From contig JAQGIA010000244.1 in the NCBI GenBank assembly GCA_028291445.1, positions 1 through 9,284 on the forward strand: 9,284 nucleotides of DNA, given 5' to 3'. A program made the translations under genes and the position numbers. The notes beneath the pieces were generated by a model. That model had not been told where the DNA came from. It saw only the letters and a program-made list of their open reading frames with translations, and ran no database searches. This DNA is from Belnapia sp. (lineage in GTDB: Bacteria; Pseudomonadota; Alphaproteobacteria; Acetobacterales; Acetobacteraceae). Shown here piece by piece: positions 1-7,317 of this stretch (position 1 is its first letter; every line of letters begins with the position of its first letter).

Positions 1-726
1 GCCAAATACGTCCTCGACCAGAAGCCGGCGGCGAAGATCGGCCTGCTGTACCAGAACGACGACTTCGGCAAGGACTACGTCAACGGGGTGCGCGACGTGC
101 TCGGCCCGCGCTTCGACGCCCTGGTGAAGCTGGTCTCGCACGAGGCGACGGATGCCACCATCGACAGCCAGATCGTCACCCTGCAATCCGCCGGCTGCGA
201 CGTGCTGATCTGCGGCATCATCCCGCGCTTCGCCTCCCAGGCCATCCGCAAGGTCTTCGACATCGGCTGGAAGCCGATGATGTTCATGACCAACGTCTCG
301 GTCTCCGGCGCCATCGTCATGCAGCCGGCCGGGGTCGAGAAGGGCGTCGGCCTCATCACCTCGGACTACCGCAAGGACCAGTCGGACCCGAGCTGGGCCG
401 ATGATGCGGGGATGAACGAGTGGCGCGACTTCATGCGGCGCTACATCCCGGACGGCGAGCTGGGCGACAACAACTACACCTATGCCTATGGCGCCGGCAG
501 CACGATGATCCAGGTGCTGCGCCAATGCGGCACCAATTTCTCACGCGACAACATCATGAAGCAGGCGACGAACATCGCCCCGCTCGAGATCGGCACCTTG
601 CTGCCCGGCGTGAAGGTCAGCACCAGCCCGACCGATTACCACCCCATCCGCCAGATGCAGCTGCAGCGCTGGGACGGCAAGTCCTGGGTGCGCTTCGGTG
701 GCGTGATCGAGGGCGCCAAGGTGTAG
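1..726 (+). CDS. ABC transporter solute-binding protein, branched-chain amino acid type (5' part missing)
   Basis: The reading frame is open from base 1 to TAG at 724-726, so the visible 241 residues are the C-terminal part of a longer protein whose start lies left of the window. A GTG at 88 is an internal valine: the frame upstream of it already aligns with the next gene. The sequence is typical of the periplasmic LivJ/LivK-like (Peripla_BP_6) fold, with a YQNDDFGKDY segment after the first hinge crossing, then SHEATD, a GWKP-x4-TNVS segment and an HPIRQMQLQ-W tail. Such proteins capture amino acids, amides or aromatic acids in the periplasm and deliver them to a LivHMGF-type permease. The visible part aligns without gaps to residues 158-398 of the downstream protein, with about 61% identity by hand count, so the two are tandem paralogues. 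Ligand unknown. No permease or ATPase gene is in view. Confidence 0.9.
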   Translation, partial: AKYVLDQKPAAKIGLLYQNDDFGKDYVNGVRDVLGPRFDALVKLVSHEATDATIDSQIVTLQSAGCDVLICGIIPRFASQAIRKVFDIGWKPMMFMTNVSVSGAIVMQPAGVEKGVGLITSDYRKDQSDPSWADDAGMNEWRDFMRRYIPDGELGDNNYTYAYGAGSTMIQVLRQCGTNFSRDNIMKQATNIAPLEIGTLLPGVKVSTSPTDYHPIRQMQLQRWDGKSWVRFGGVIEGAKV

Positions 727-767
727 GCGCCCCAGCGTAGGCATCAAGTGTAGGCGCCAAAGTGTAG
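712..767 (+). repeat. Short direct repeats copied from the 3' end of the first binding-protein gene
   Basis: The last 15 bases of the first gene, GGCGCCAAGGTGTAG (712-726), recur as GGCGCCAAAGTGTAG at 753-767 with one change. The overlapping string GTGTAGGCGCC occurs at 721-731 and again at 748-758. A partial form, GCGTAGGC, lies at 735-742. The spacer therefore looks like slipped or duplicated copies of the gene end, including extra TAG triplets. The second gene ends in nearly the same bases, GGCGCCAAGGTCTAG (1984-1998). An origin by recombination or replication slippage between the paralogues is inference. Confidence 0.6.
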
Positions 768-801
768 CCGGGCCGTCACCGCCAAAGGGAGGACAACAAC
801 G

Positions 802-1998
802 ATGCTGAACCGTCGGATGCTGCTGGCCAGCGCCTTGGCCATGCCTGCCGTAGCCCGTGCCCAGGACCTTCCCGGCGTCACCGCCAGCGAGATCCGCATC
901 GGCAACACCATGCCCTACAGCGGACCCGCCAGCGCCTATGGCAGCATCGGCCGCTCGCATCAGGCCTTCTTCCGCATGGTGAACGACCAGGGTGGCATCG
1001 CCGGCCGCAAGGTCAATTTCATCACCTACGACGACGGCTACAGCCCGCCCAAGACGGTGGAGCAGGTGCGCCGGCTGGTGGAACAGGATCGCGTCGCCTT
1101 CCTGTTCAACACGCTCGGCACCGCCAGCAACAGCGCCATCCTGCGCTACGTGAACCAGCGCAAGGTGCCGCACCTGTTCCTGTCCACCGGCGCCGACAAA
1201 TGGGGCAGCTACCAGGACACGCCCTGGACCATCGGCTGGCAGCCCAGCTACCGCACCGAGGCGCAGATCTACACCAAGCACATGCTGGAGCAGAAGCCGA
1301 ACGCCAGGCTCGCGCTGCTGTACCAGAACGACGACTTCGGCAAGGACTACGTCACCGGCGTCCGCGATATCCTCGGCCCCCGCTTCGACAGCGTGGTGAA
1401 GGCCATCTCGCACGAGGCGACCGACCCGACCGTGGATAGCCAGATCGTCTCGCTCCAGGGCAGCGGCGCCGATGTGCTGCTGACCGCGACCACGCCGAAA
1501 TTCGCGGCGCAGACCATCCGCCGCGTCGCCGAGGTGGGCTGGAAGCCGCTGCACTACCTCACCAACGTCTCGATCAGCGTCGGCACGGTGATGGAGCCGG
1601 CCGGGCCGGAACGCGGCGTCGGCATCATCACCTCCGCCTATCTCAAGGACCCGACCGATCCGGGCTGGGCGAACGACGCCGGGATGAACCAGTGGCGCGC
1701 CTTCATGGCGAAGTACATCCCCGACGGGGACATGAAGGACGGCAGCTTCCCCTTCGCCTTCGGCGTCGTCAGCACGCTGATGCAGGTGCTGAAGCAATGC
1801 GACGGCAACTTCGCCCGCGAGAACATCATGCGCCAGGCGGCCAGCCTCCATGCGCTGGAAGTGCCGACGCTGATCCCCGGCATCCTGGTGAACACCGCGC
1901 CGGATAACTTCCATCCGATCCGGCAGATGCAGTTGCAGAAATGGACCGGGACCACCTGGGAACGCTTCGGCGGGCTGATCGAGGGCGCCAAGGTCTAG
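802..1998 (+). CDS. ABC transporter solute-binding protein, branched-chain amino acid type
   Basis: This 398-residue protein has the usual length of a LivJ/LivK-like (Peripla_BP_6) periplasmic binding protein. The ATG at 802 follows a strong Shine-Dalgarno site, AAAGGGAGGA at 784-793, with 8 bases between. Residues 1-20 form a signal peptide with an Arg-Arg pair (R4-R5), a short hydrophobic stretch and ARA before Q21, so Sec or possibly Tat export is expected. The mature N-terminus has the family pattern IRIGNTMPYSGPAS, then NDQGGIAGRKV near 61-71 and YQNDDFGKDY near 174-183. It should bind a small solute in the periplasm and pass it to a LivHMGF-like importer. The exact ligand cannot be read from sequence. 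It sits 75 bp after its paralogue in the same direction, so the two may be co-transcribed. No membrane or ATPase subunits are visible, and they may lie left of the window or elsewhere. Confidence 0.93.
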   Translation: MLNRRMLLASALAMPAVARAQDLPGVTASEIRIGNTMPYSGPASAYGSIGRSHQAFFRMVNDQGGIAGRKVNFITYDDGYSPPKTVEQVRRLVEQDRVAFLFNTLGTASNSAILRYVNQRKVPHLFLSTGADKWGSYQDTPWTIGWQPSYRTEAQIYTKHMLEQKPNARLALLYQNDDFGKDYVTGVRDILGPRFDSVVKAISHEATDPTVDSQIVSLQGSGADVLLTATTPKFAAQTIRRVAEVGWKPLHYLTNVSISVGTVMEPAGPERGVGIITSAYLKDPTDPGWANDAGMNQWRAFMAKYIPDGDMKDGSFPFAFGVVSTLMQVLKQCDGNFARENIMRQAASLHALEVPTLIPGILVNTAPDNFHPIRQMQLQKWTGTTWERFGGLIEGAKV

Positions 1999-2001
1999 GA
2001 A

Positions 2002-2085
2002 GGCGCTGCCTGCCACTGCCGGGATCTCGCCGGAACATTAGAATACCGGGCTAGGAAGGCAGTACGGGCCGGCAGGCGCGGCGCC
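2002..2085. terminator. Possible long-loop inverted repeat between convergent genes
   Basis: The 109-bp space between the convergent binding-protein and TetR stop codons must hold any shared terminator. GGCGC-T-GCCTGCC (2002-2014) can pair with GGCAGGC-GCG-GCGCC (2071-2085), but the loop is 56 bases and there is no T tract, so this is weak. A 10-bp direct repeat, CTAGGAAGGC, also lies at 1995-2004 (including the TAG stop) and 2051-2060. Nothing else is recognisable in this spacer. Confidence 0.25.
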
Positions 2086-2107
2086 GGCGGACCGATGATC
2101 CTGGTCT

Positions 2108-2713
2108 TCACCCGGCTGTCGTGACCGGCGGCACGGGGGGCAATAGATTCGCCAAGACCGCCTCGGCACCCTGCCGCAGCACCTCGCCCGCGCGGGCCGC
2201 GCCGAGATAGGGCAGTGACGCCCAGGCCCCATCGAACAGCAGGGCCAGCGTATCGCCCAGCAGCGCGGGATCGGCCGCACCGGCCTGCCGCGCCAATTCC
2301 GTCAGCCCCGTCCGCATATGCGCCTTGTGCCTGGCGACCAGCCGATGCGTCGGATGCTCCGGATCGGGAAATTCCGCCTGGGCCAGCAGCAGCGGGCAGC
2401 CCCGGTAGTCCGGCATGGCCAGCTTCGCCGCCACCGCCGCCAGCAGGGCGCGGAGCTTGGCCGCCGGGGCCGGATGCGGCGCGGTGACCTCGGCGAACCA
2501 GGCGTCGTAGCCGGCCGAATCCTCGCAGAGAATGGCCGCGACCAACGCATCCTTGCTCGAATAGGTCCGGTAGAGGCTCATCTTCGTCGCCTCGGCCACG
2601 CGGCAGACCTCCTCGACGCCGGTCGCCCGGATGCCATGGCGGTAGAACAGATCCTTGGCCGCGGCCTGGATGCGCTCGGCAGCCTTGGGCCGGTCGGCCG
2701 TGGCATTGGACAT
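2108..2713 (-). CDS. TetR/AcrR-family transcriptional repressor
   Basis: The chosen start (ATG, complement of 2711-2713) gives 201 residues, normal for TetR regulators. It is supported by GAGAGGAG on the minus strand at 2725-2732, 11 bases upstream, and by homology-like sequence beginning only after this point. An in-frame upstream ATG at 2767 would add 18 unlikely residues. The N-terminal DNA-binding domain (about 10-60) shows AAKDLFYRHGIRATGVEEV followed by a recognition-helix region ending in KMSLYRTYSSKDALV. The C-terminal ligand domain, with RGCPLLLAQAEFPD near 104-117 and LLFDGAWAS near 158-166, resembles the LmrA/YxaF-like group. TetR proteins dimerise, block a promoter and release it when they bind a small molecule. 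Divergent placement 123 bp from the RND pump operon suggests it represses that operon and itself. The inducer is unknown. Confidence 0.92.
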   Translation of the reverse strand: MSNATADRPKAAERIQAAAKDLFYRHGIRATGVEEVCRVAEATKMSLYRTYSSKDALVAAILCEDSAGYDAWFAEVTAPHPAPAAKLRALLAAVAAKLAMPDYRGCPLLLAQAEFPDPEHPTHRLVARHKAHMRTGLTELARQAGAADPALLGDTLALLFDGAWASLPYLGAARAGEVLRQGAEAVLANLLPPVPPVTTAG

Positions 2714-2724
2714 GGTGGGCGTCG

Positions 2725-2732
2725 CTCCTCTC
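2725..2732 (-). promoter_or_regulatory. Shine-Dalgarno site of the TetR gene
   Basis: The minus strand reads GAGAGGAG here, 11 bases before the ATG at 2713. It decides the start codon in favour of the 201-residue protein over the longer in-frame form starting at 2767. Confidence 0.65.
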
Positions 2733-2775
2733 GGGTGCAGAATTGTGCGTTGCGGCAAAGAAGGCATCTTGATGG

Positions 2776-2814
2776 TACTGACCGGTCACTTACTTAAGGA
2801 CGAACCGGTCGGTA
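2776..2814. promoter_or_regulatory. Probable TetR operator: two ACCGGT-centred palindromic boxes
   Basis: In the divergent spacer, TACTGACCGGT (2776-2786) is mirrored by ACCGGTCGGTA (2804-2814). This is an 11-bp inverted repeat with one mismatch and a 17-base gap. Each arm is also the core of its own palindrome. The left box contains the perfect 10-bp TGACCGGTCA (2779-2788). The right box, GACGAACCGGTCGGTA (2799-2814), matches in 5 of 8 positions per half. The box centres are 23 bp apart, about two helical turns, which would place two TetR dimers on one DNA face. The location between a tetR gene and an efflux operon fits TetR-family practice. Binding itself is inferred. Confidence 0.7.
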
Positions 2815-2818
2815 TCAT
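2790..2818 (+). promoter_or_regulatory. Possible promoter of the RND efflux operon
   Basis: TATCAT at 2813-2818 matches five of six positions of a sigma-70 -10 box and overlaps the right operator box, where a bound repressor would block it. The -35 position at 17-bp spacing (TTACTT, 2790-2795) is poor, matching only the first two bases. Transcription would begin near 2825, giving a very short leader before the ATG at 2837. An alternative -35, TTGATG at 2769-2774, pairs with no convincing -10. Confidence 0.3.
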
Positions 2819-2836
2819 TCGGCCCTGGAGATTGGC

Positions 2837-4087
2837 ATGTCCCCCCACCCGCACAAGGCCCCCGTTGGCCAAAATAGCGGAAGCCATTGGTTGGATTGGC
2901 TAAACCGTGCCTTGCCGAGCGTCGCCGCGGTCGCCCTCGCGGCCGGCACGACCCTGGCCCCGCCCGCCGCCGCCCAGGGCGCCCCGCCGACCCCCTCGGT
3001 GACCGTCGCTGCCCCGCTGGCCCGCTCGGTCACCCAGTGGGACGAGCATACCGGGCGCATCGAGCCCTCCGCCCGGGTCGAAATCCGCCCCCGCGTCTCC
3101 GGCCAGGTCACCGAGGTGCATTTCCAGGATGGCGCGCTGGTGCGCAGCGGCGACCTGCTGTTCACCCTCGACCAGCGCCCCTTCCGGATCGCGGTCGACA
3201 GCGCCCGGGCGGAAGTCGCCCGTAACGAGGCCCGGCTGACTCTGGCAGAACAGCAGGTGCAGCGCTACGCGCCCCTGGTGGCCCAGCGCTTCGCCCCGGA
3301 ATCCGAGATGGACACGCGGCGGAGCAGCCTGCGGGAGGCCCAGGCCGGCCTCGGCGCCGCCCGGGCCGCGCTGCACCAAGCGGAGCTCGACCTGGAATTC
3401 TCCGAGATCCGTGCCCCCCGTCCCGGCCGCGTCAGCGACCGCCGGGTCGATGCCGGCAACCTTGTGCAGCAGGGTACCACCCTGCTGACCACGCTGGTCG
3501 CGCTCGACCCGGTCTATGTCAGCTTCGATGCCAGCGAGGCGCAGTACCTGCGCTATGCCCGGGCGGCGAACGGCGGCTTTCGCCCCAAGGGCGATGCGGC
3601 CGGCGCCGAAGCCGGGGCGCAGGTGCAGCTTCGCCTGTTGGACGAGACCGAGTTCAGCCATCCCGGCCGGCTGAATTTCGTCGACAGCACCTTCGACACC
3701 CGCAGCGGCACCATCCGTGGCCGCGCCGTGGTGGCCAACCCGGACCTGCTCCTCACCCCCGGCAGCTTCGCCCGGCTGCGGCTGCTGGTCGGGGATGCGC
3801 AGGCGCTGATGGTGCCGGATACCGCGGTCGTCGCCGACCAGTCCGGCCGGATGGTCATGGTCGTGGCGCCGGACGGCACCGTGGCGCCGCGTACGGTCCA
3901 GCTCGGCGCCCTGGTCGATGGCCTGCGCGTCGTGCGCTCCGGCCTCGCAGTGGAGGATCAGGTGATCATCGGCGGGCTGCATCGCGCCCGGCCGGGTTCC
4001 CGCGTGACCGCGGAACAGGGCCGCATCGGCACCGGCCCGCTCGCGTCGGGCTCGCCGGCATCCGGGCCCCTCGCCTCCAATCAATGA
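2837..4087 (+). CDS. RND efflux periplasmic adaptor (membrane fusion protein, AcrA/MexE type)
   Basis: This 416-residue protein bridges the inner-membrane RND pump to an outer-membrane channel. The ATG at 2837 follows GGAG (2827-2830) with 6 bases between. A long N-region precedes a hydrophobic stretch (about 27-46) ending AAA before Q47. There is no lipobox cysteine, so the adaptor is probably free or held by an uncleaved anchor, unlike lipidated AcrA and MexA. The first half of the lipoyl domain is near 81-112 (VEIRPRVSGQVTEVHFQDGA), a helical hairpin covers about 118-188, and the second lipoyl half is near 190-215 (IRAPRPGRVSDRRVDAGNLV). Beta-barrel and membrane-proximal domains follow to about 395 (LTPGSFARLRLLV, MVPDTAV). 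The tail from 398 is a low-complexity Gly/Pro/Leu/Ala/Ser segment. It is the first gene of a two-gene operon, 39 bp before the pump gene. Confidence 0.93.
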   Translation: MSPHPHKAPVGQNSGSHWLDWLNRALPSVAAVALAAGTTLAPPAAAQGAPPTPSVTVAAPLARSVTQWDEHTGRIEPSARVEIRPRVSGQVTEVHFQDGALVRSGDLLFTLDQRPFRIAVDSARAEVARNEARLTLAEQQVQRYAPLVAQRFAPESEMDTRRSSLREAQAGLGAARAALHQAELDLEFSEIRAPRPGRVSDRRVDAGNLVQQGTTLLTTLVALDPVYVSFDASEAQYLRYARAANGGFRPKGDAAGAEAGAQVQLRLLDETEFSHPGRLNFVDSTFDTRSGTIRGRAVVANPDLLLTPGSFARLRLLVGDAQALMVPDTAVVADQSGRMVMVVAPDGTVAPRTVQLGALVDGLRVVRSGLAVEDQVIIGGLHRARPGSRVTAEQGRIGTGPLASGSPASGPLASNQ

Positions 4088-4126
4088 CCGAAGCCTGAGC
4101 CGCACCTCCTTCAGGACACCCGCGCC

Positions 4127-7100
4127 ATGCGCCTCGCCCGCTTCTTCATCGACCGCCCGGTCTTCGCGGCGGTCATCTCCATCGCCATCACTCTGGTCGG
4201 CGCCATCGCCGCCTTCCGCCTGCCGGTGGGGGAATACCCGGATATCGCCCCGCCCACCGTGCAGGTGACGGCGCTCTATCCCGGCGCCTCGGCCGAGACC
4301 ATCGCCCAGACCGTCGCCGGCCCGATCGAGCAGGAGGTGAACGGGGTGGACGGCATGCTCTACCTGTCCTCCCAGTCCACCGGCGACGGGCGGCTCGCGG
4401 TCAGCGTGGTCTTCCGCCAGGGCGTCAACGTGGACCAGGCGCAGGTGCTGGTGCAGAACCGCGTCGCCATCGCCGAGCCGCGGCTGCCGGAGGAGGTCCG
4501 CCGCCTCGGCATCACGGTGAAGAAGGCCTCGCCCGACCTGCTGATGGTCGTGCACATGACCTCGCCCGATGCCAGCCGCAGCCCGGAATACGTCTCCAAC
4601 TTCGCCACCCTGGCGATCAAGGACCGGCTGACCCGGATCGACGGCATCGGCGACGCCCAGATCTTCGGCGCGCGGGACTATGCCATGCGGGTCTGGCTGG
4701 ACCCCGACCGGGTCGCCGCGCGCGGCCTCGCCCCCGGCGAGGTGGTGCAGGCGTTGCAGCGGGCCAATGCCCAGGTCGCCGCCGGCGCCATCGGCCAGGC
4801 CCCCCGGGCCGCCGGGGCGGGCGCCTTCGAGACCAGCGTGCAGGCGCTCGGCCGCCTCACCTCGCCCGAGCAGTTCGACGAGCAGGTGGTGGCGACCGGC
4901 ACCGGCGGTGCCCCAGTGCGGCTGCGCGACGTGGCGCGGACCGAGATCGGCGCCGCCGACTACACGATCAACGCGCTGCTGAACAACCAGGTGGCGACCG
5001 CCATCGTCATCTTCCAGCGCCCCGGCAGCAATGCGCTGGAAACCGCCGCCGCCGTCCGCGCCACCATGGAGGATGCCGCCACCACCTTCCCCACCGGCAT
5101 CGGCTGGTCGGTGGTCTACGACCCGACGCGCTTCATCGCGCAGAGCATGGAAGCCGTGCTGCATACCTTCGCCGAGGCGGTGCTGCTGGTGGTGCTGGTG
5201 GTGATCCTGTTCCTGCAGAACTGGCGCGCCGCGCTGATCCCGCTGCTGGCCATCCCGGTCTCGATCATCGGCACCTTCGGCGTGCTGCTGGCGCTGGGCT
5301 TCACGCTCAACACGCTGACCATGTTCGGGCTGATCCTCGCCATCGGCATCGTGGTCGACGACGCCATCGTCGTGGTGGAGAATGCCGAGCGCCACATGGC
5401 GCTGGGGCTTTCCCCGCTGGAGGCCGCCCGCCGCACCATGGACGAGGTCGGCTTCGCGTTGATCGCCATCGCCCTGGTGCTGGTCGCGGTCTTCGTCCCC
5501 ACCGCCTTCATCAGCGGCATCTCCGGCGCCTTCTACCGCCAGTTCGCCGTGACGATCTCGGTCGCCACCCTGCTCTCGGCGGTGGTCTCGCTGACCCTGT
5601 CCCCGGCGCTGGCGGCGCTGCTGCTGAAGCCGCATGGCCATGCTCCCTCGCGCAACCGGCTGCTGGCGCCGATCGGGCTGTTCTTCCGCGGCTTCAACTG
5701 GCTGTTCGAGCGGCTGTCCTTCGGCTACGGCGGGCTGACCCGGCGGCTGGTGCGGCTGCCGGTCATCCTGCTGGTGCTCTATGCCGGGCTGCTGGGGCTG
5801 ACCGGGCATCGCGTGCTGACCACGCCGACCGGGCTGATCCCGCCGCTCGACCGCGGCTACTTCATCGCCGCCTTCCAGCTGCCGCCGGGCGCCAGCCTGA
5901 GCCGGACGGATGCGGTGATCCGTCGCGCCTCGGAGCAGATCGTGGCGACACCCGGCGTGGCCGATGCCGTCGCCTTCGTCGGCTTCGACGGCGCCACCTT
6001 CACCAATGCGCCGAATACCGGCGTGGTCTTCGCCGGGCTCAAGCCCTTCGAGGAACGCGCGCCGCAGGGGCTGACCGGCAACCGCATCCTGGCCGACCTC
6101 CAGCGGCGCCTGAGCGGCGACCCGGATGCCCAGGTGCTGGTGATCCCGCCGCCGCCGGTGCCCGGCATCGGCACCGGCGGCGGCTTCAAGCTGATGATAC
6201 AGGACCGCGCCGGGCGTGGCCCGCAGGCGCTGGAGCAGGCGACCCACCAGGTGCTGGCCAAGGCCAATGGCGCCCCGGGCATCGCCTTCGCCTTCAGCCT
6301 GTTCAATACCGCCACGCCGCAGATCCGCGCCGATATCGACCGCACCCGGGCCGAGATGCTGGGCGTGCCGATCTCCCGCGTGCATGAGGCGATGGCGATC
6401 TACATGGGCTCGGCCTTCGTCAACGACTTCAACCTGCTGGGCCGCACCTGGCGGGTGACGGCGCAGGCCGACATGCAGCACCGCATGGGGATCGAGGACA
6501 TCGCCCAGCTGCGCACCCGGACCGACAGCGGCGGGATGGTGCCGCTCGGCAGCCTCGCCACCTTCCACGAGACCTCCGGCCCCTATCGCGTGCCGCGCTA
6601 CAACCTGTTCCCCGCCGCCGAGGTGCAGGGCGCGGCGCTGCCCGGCATCTCGACCGGCCAGGCCATCGCGGCGATGGAGGAGGTGTTGCGGACCACGCTG
6701 CCGGACGGCTTCAGCTACGAATGGACCGAGCTGGCCCTGCAGGAGCGCATCGCCGGCAATACCGCGCCGATCGCCTTCGGCATGGCGGTGGTCTTCGTCT
6801 TCCTGGTGCTGGCGGCGATGTACGAAAGCTGGCTGCTGCCGCTGGCCGTGGTGATGATCGCCCCGATGTCGGTGCTGGCGGCGCTGCTGGGCGTGACCCA
6901 TGCCGGGCTCGACAACAACGTGCTGGTGCAGGTCGGGCTGGTGGTGCTGGTCGGGCTGGCGGCGAAGAACGCCATCCTGATCGTCGAATTCGCCCGTGCG
7001 GCGGAACAGGACGGCGCCACCCGGTGGGAAGCCGCCGCGGCGGCGGCACAGACCCGGCTGCGGCCCATCCTGATGACCAGCCTCGCCTTCATCCTCGGCG

Positions 7101-7309
7101 TGCTGCCGCTGACCGTGGCGACCGGCGCCGGGGCGGAGATGCGGCAGAGCCTGGGTGTCGCGGTGTTCTACGGCATGCTCGGCGTGACGCTGTTCGGGCT
7201 GCTGTTCACGCCGCTGTTCTATGTGGTGGCGCGGACGATGGCGCGGCGTTCGCCCGCAGCGCCAGCCACCACGGCCCCGCCGGTGCATCCGGCCGGAACC
7301 GTGGTGTAG
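4127..7309 (+). CDS. RND multidrug efflux pump, inner-membrane subunit (HAE1 family, MexF/AcrB-like)
   Basis: This 1060-residue protein exports hydrophobic or amphiphilic compounds by proton antiport, as a trimer in a tripartite complex. The ATG at 4127 is preceded by AGGA at 4113-4116. The N-terminus has the family mark FFIDRPVFA and the first membrane helix (about 10-30), followed by PDIAPPTVQVTALYPGASAE of the porter domain. A second helix bundle spans about 341-570, and the last bundle about 875-1045. The proton-relay residues are all visible: Asp411-Asp412 in GIVVDDAIVVVEN, Lys947 in GLAAKNAILIVEF and Arg979 in LRPILMTSLAFILG. They correspond to AcrB Asp407, Asp408, Lys940 and Arg971. 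The porter segment SSQSTGDGRL and the KASPDLLMVVHMTSP stretch resemble MexF more than AcrB. Substrates cannot be predicted. No outer-membrane factor gene follows. Control by the divergent TetR is likely. Confidence 0.96.
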   Translation: MRLARFFIDRPVFAAVISIAITLVGAIAAFRLPVGEYPDIAPPTVQVTALYPGASAETIAQTVAGPIEQEVNGVDGMLYLSSQSTGDGRLAVSVVFRQGVNVDQAQVLVQNRVAIAEPRLPEEVRRLGITVKKASPDLLMVVHMTSPDASRSPEYVSNFATLAIKDRLTRIDGIGDAQIFGARDYAMRVWLDPDRVAARGLAPGEVVQALQRANAQVAAGAIGQAPRAAGAGAFETSVQALGRLTSPEQFDEQVVATGTGGAPVRLRDVARTEIGAADYTINALLNNQVATAIVIFQRPGSNALETAAAVRATMEDAATTFPTGIGWSVVYDPTRFIAQSMEAVLHTFAEAVLLVVLVVILFLQNWRAALIPLLAIPVSIIGTFGVLLALGFTLNTLTMFGLILAIGIVVDDAIVVVENAERHMALGLSPLEAARRTMDEVGFALIAIALVLVAVFVPTAFISGISGAFYRQFAVTISVATLLSAVVSLTLSPALAALLLKPHGHAPSRNRLLAPIGLFFRGFNWLFERLSFGYGGLTRRLVRLPVILLVLYAGLLGLTGHRVLTTPTGLIPPLDRGYFIAAFQLPPGASLSRTDAVIRRASEQIVATPGVADAVAFVGFDGATFTNAPNTGVVFAGLKPFEERAPQGLTGNRILADLQRRLSGDPDAQVLVIPPPPVPGIGTGGGFKLMIQDRAGRGPQALEQATHQVLAKANGAPGIAFAFSLFNTATPQIRADIDRTRAEMLGVPISRVHEAMAIYMGSAFVNDFNLLGRTWRVTAQADMQHRMGIEDIAQLRTRTDSGGMVPLGSLATFHETSGPYRVPRYNLFPAAEVQGAALPGISTGQAIAAMEEVLRTTLPDGFSYEWTELALQERIAGNTAPIAFGMAVVFVFLVLAAMYESWLLPLAVVMIAPMSVLAALLGVTHAGLDNNVLVQVGLVVLVGLAAKNAILIVEFARAAEQDGATRWEAAAAAAQTRLRPILMTSLAFILGVLPLTVATGAGAEMRQSLGVAVFYGMLGVTLFGLLFTPLFYVVARTMARRSPAAPATTAPPVHPAGTVV

Positions 7310-7317
7310 GGCGGAGT

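Noticed and set aside
88..726. Independent short gene starting at GTG 88
   Set aside because: Residues encoded before base 88 align with the paralogue, so this is the middle of a longer gene cut by the window edge.
541..2016. 491-codon minus-strand open frame opposite the binding-protein genes
   Set aside because: It spans the end of one gene, the spacer and the whole of the next. The composition is typical of an antisense shadow and no family resemblance is seen.
2714..2767. Longer TetR start
   Set aside because: The 18 added residues precede the family N-terminus and would cover the leader, whereas a good Shine-Dalgarno site supports the ATG at 2713.
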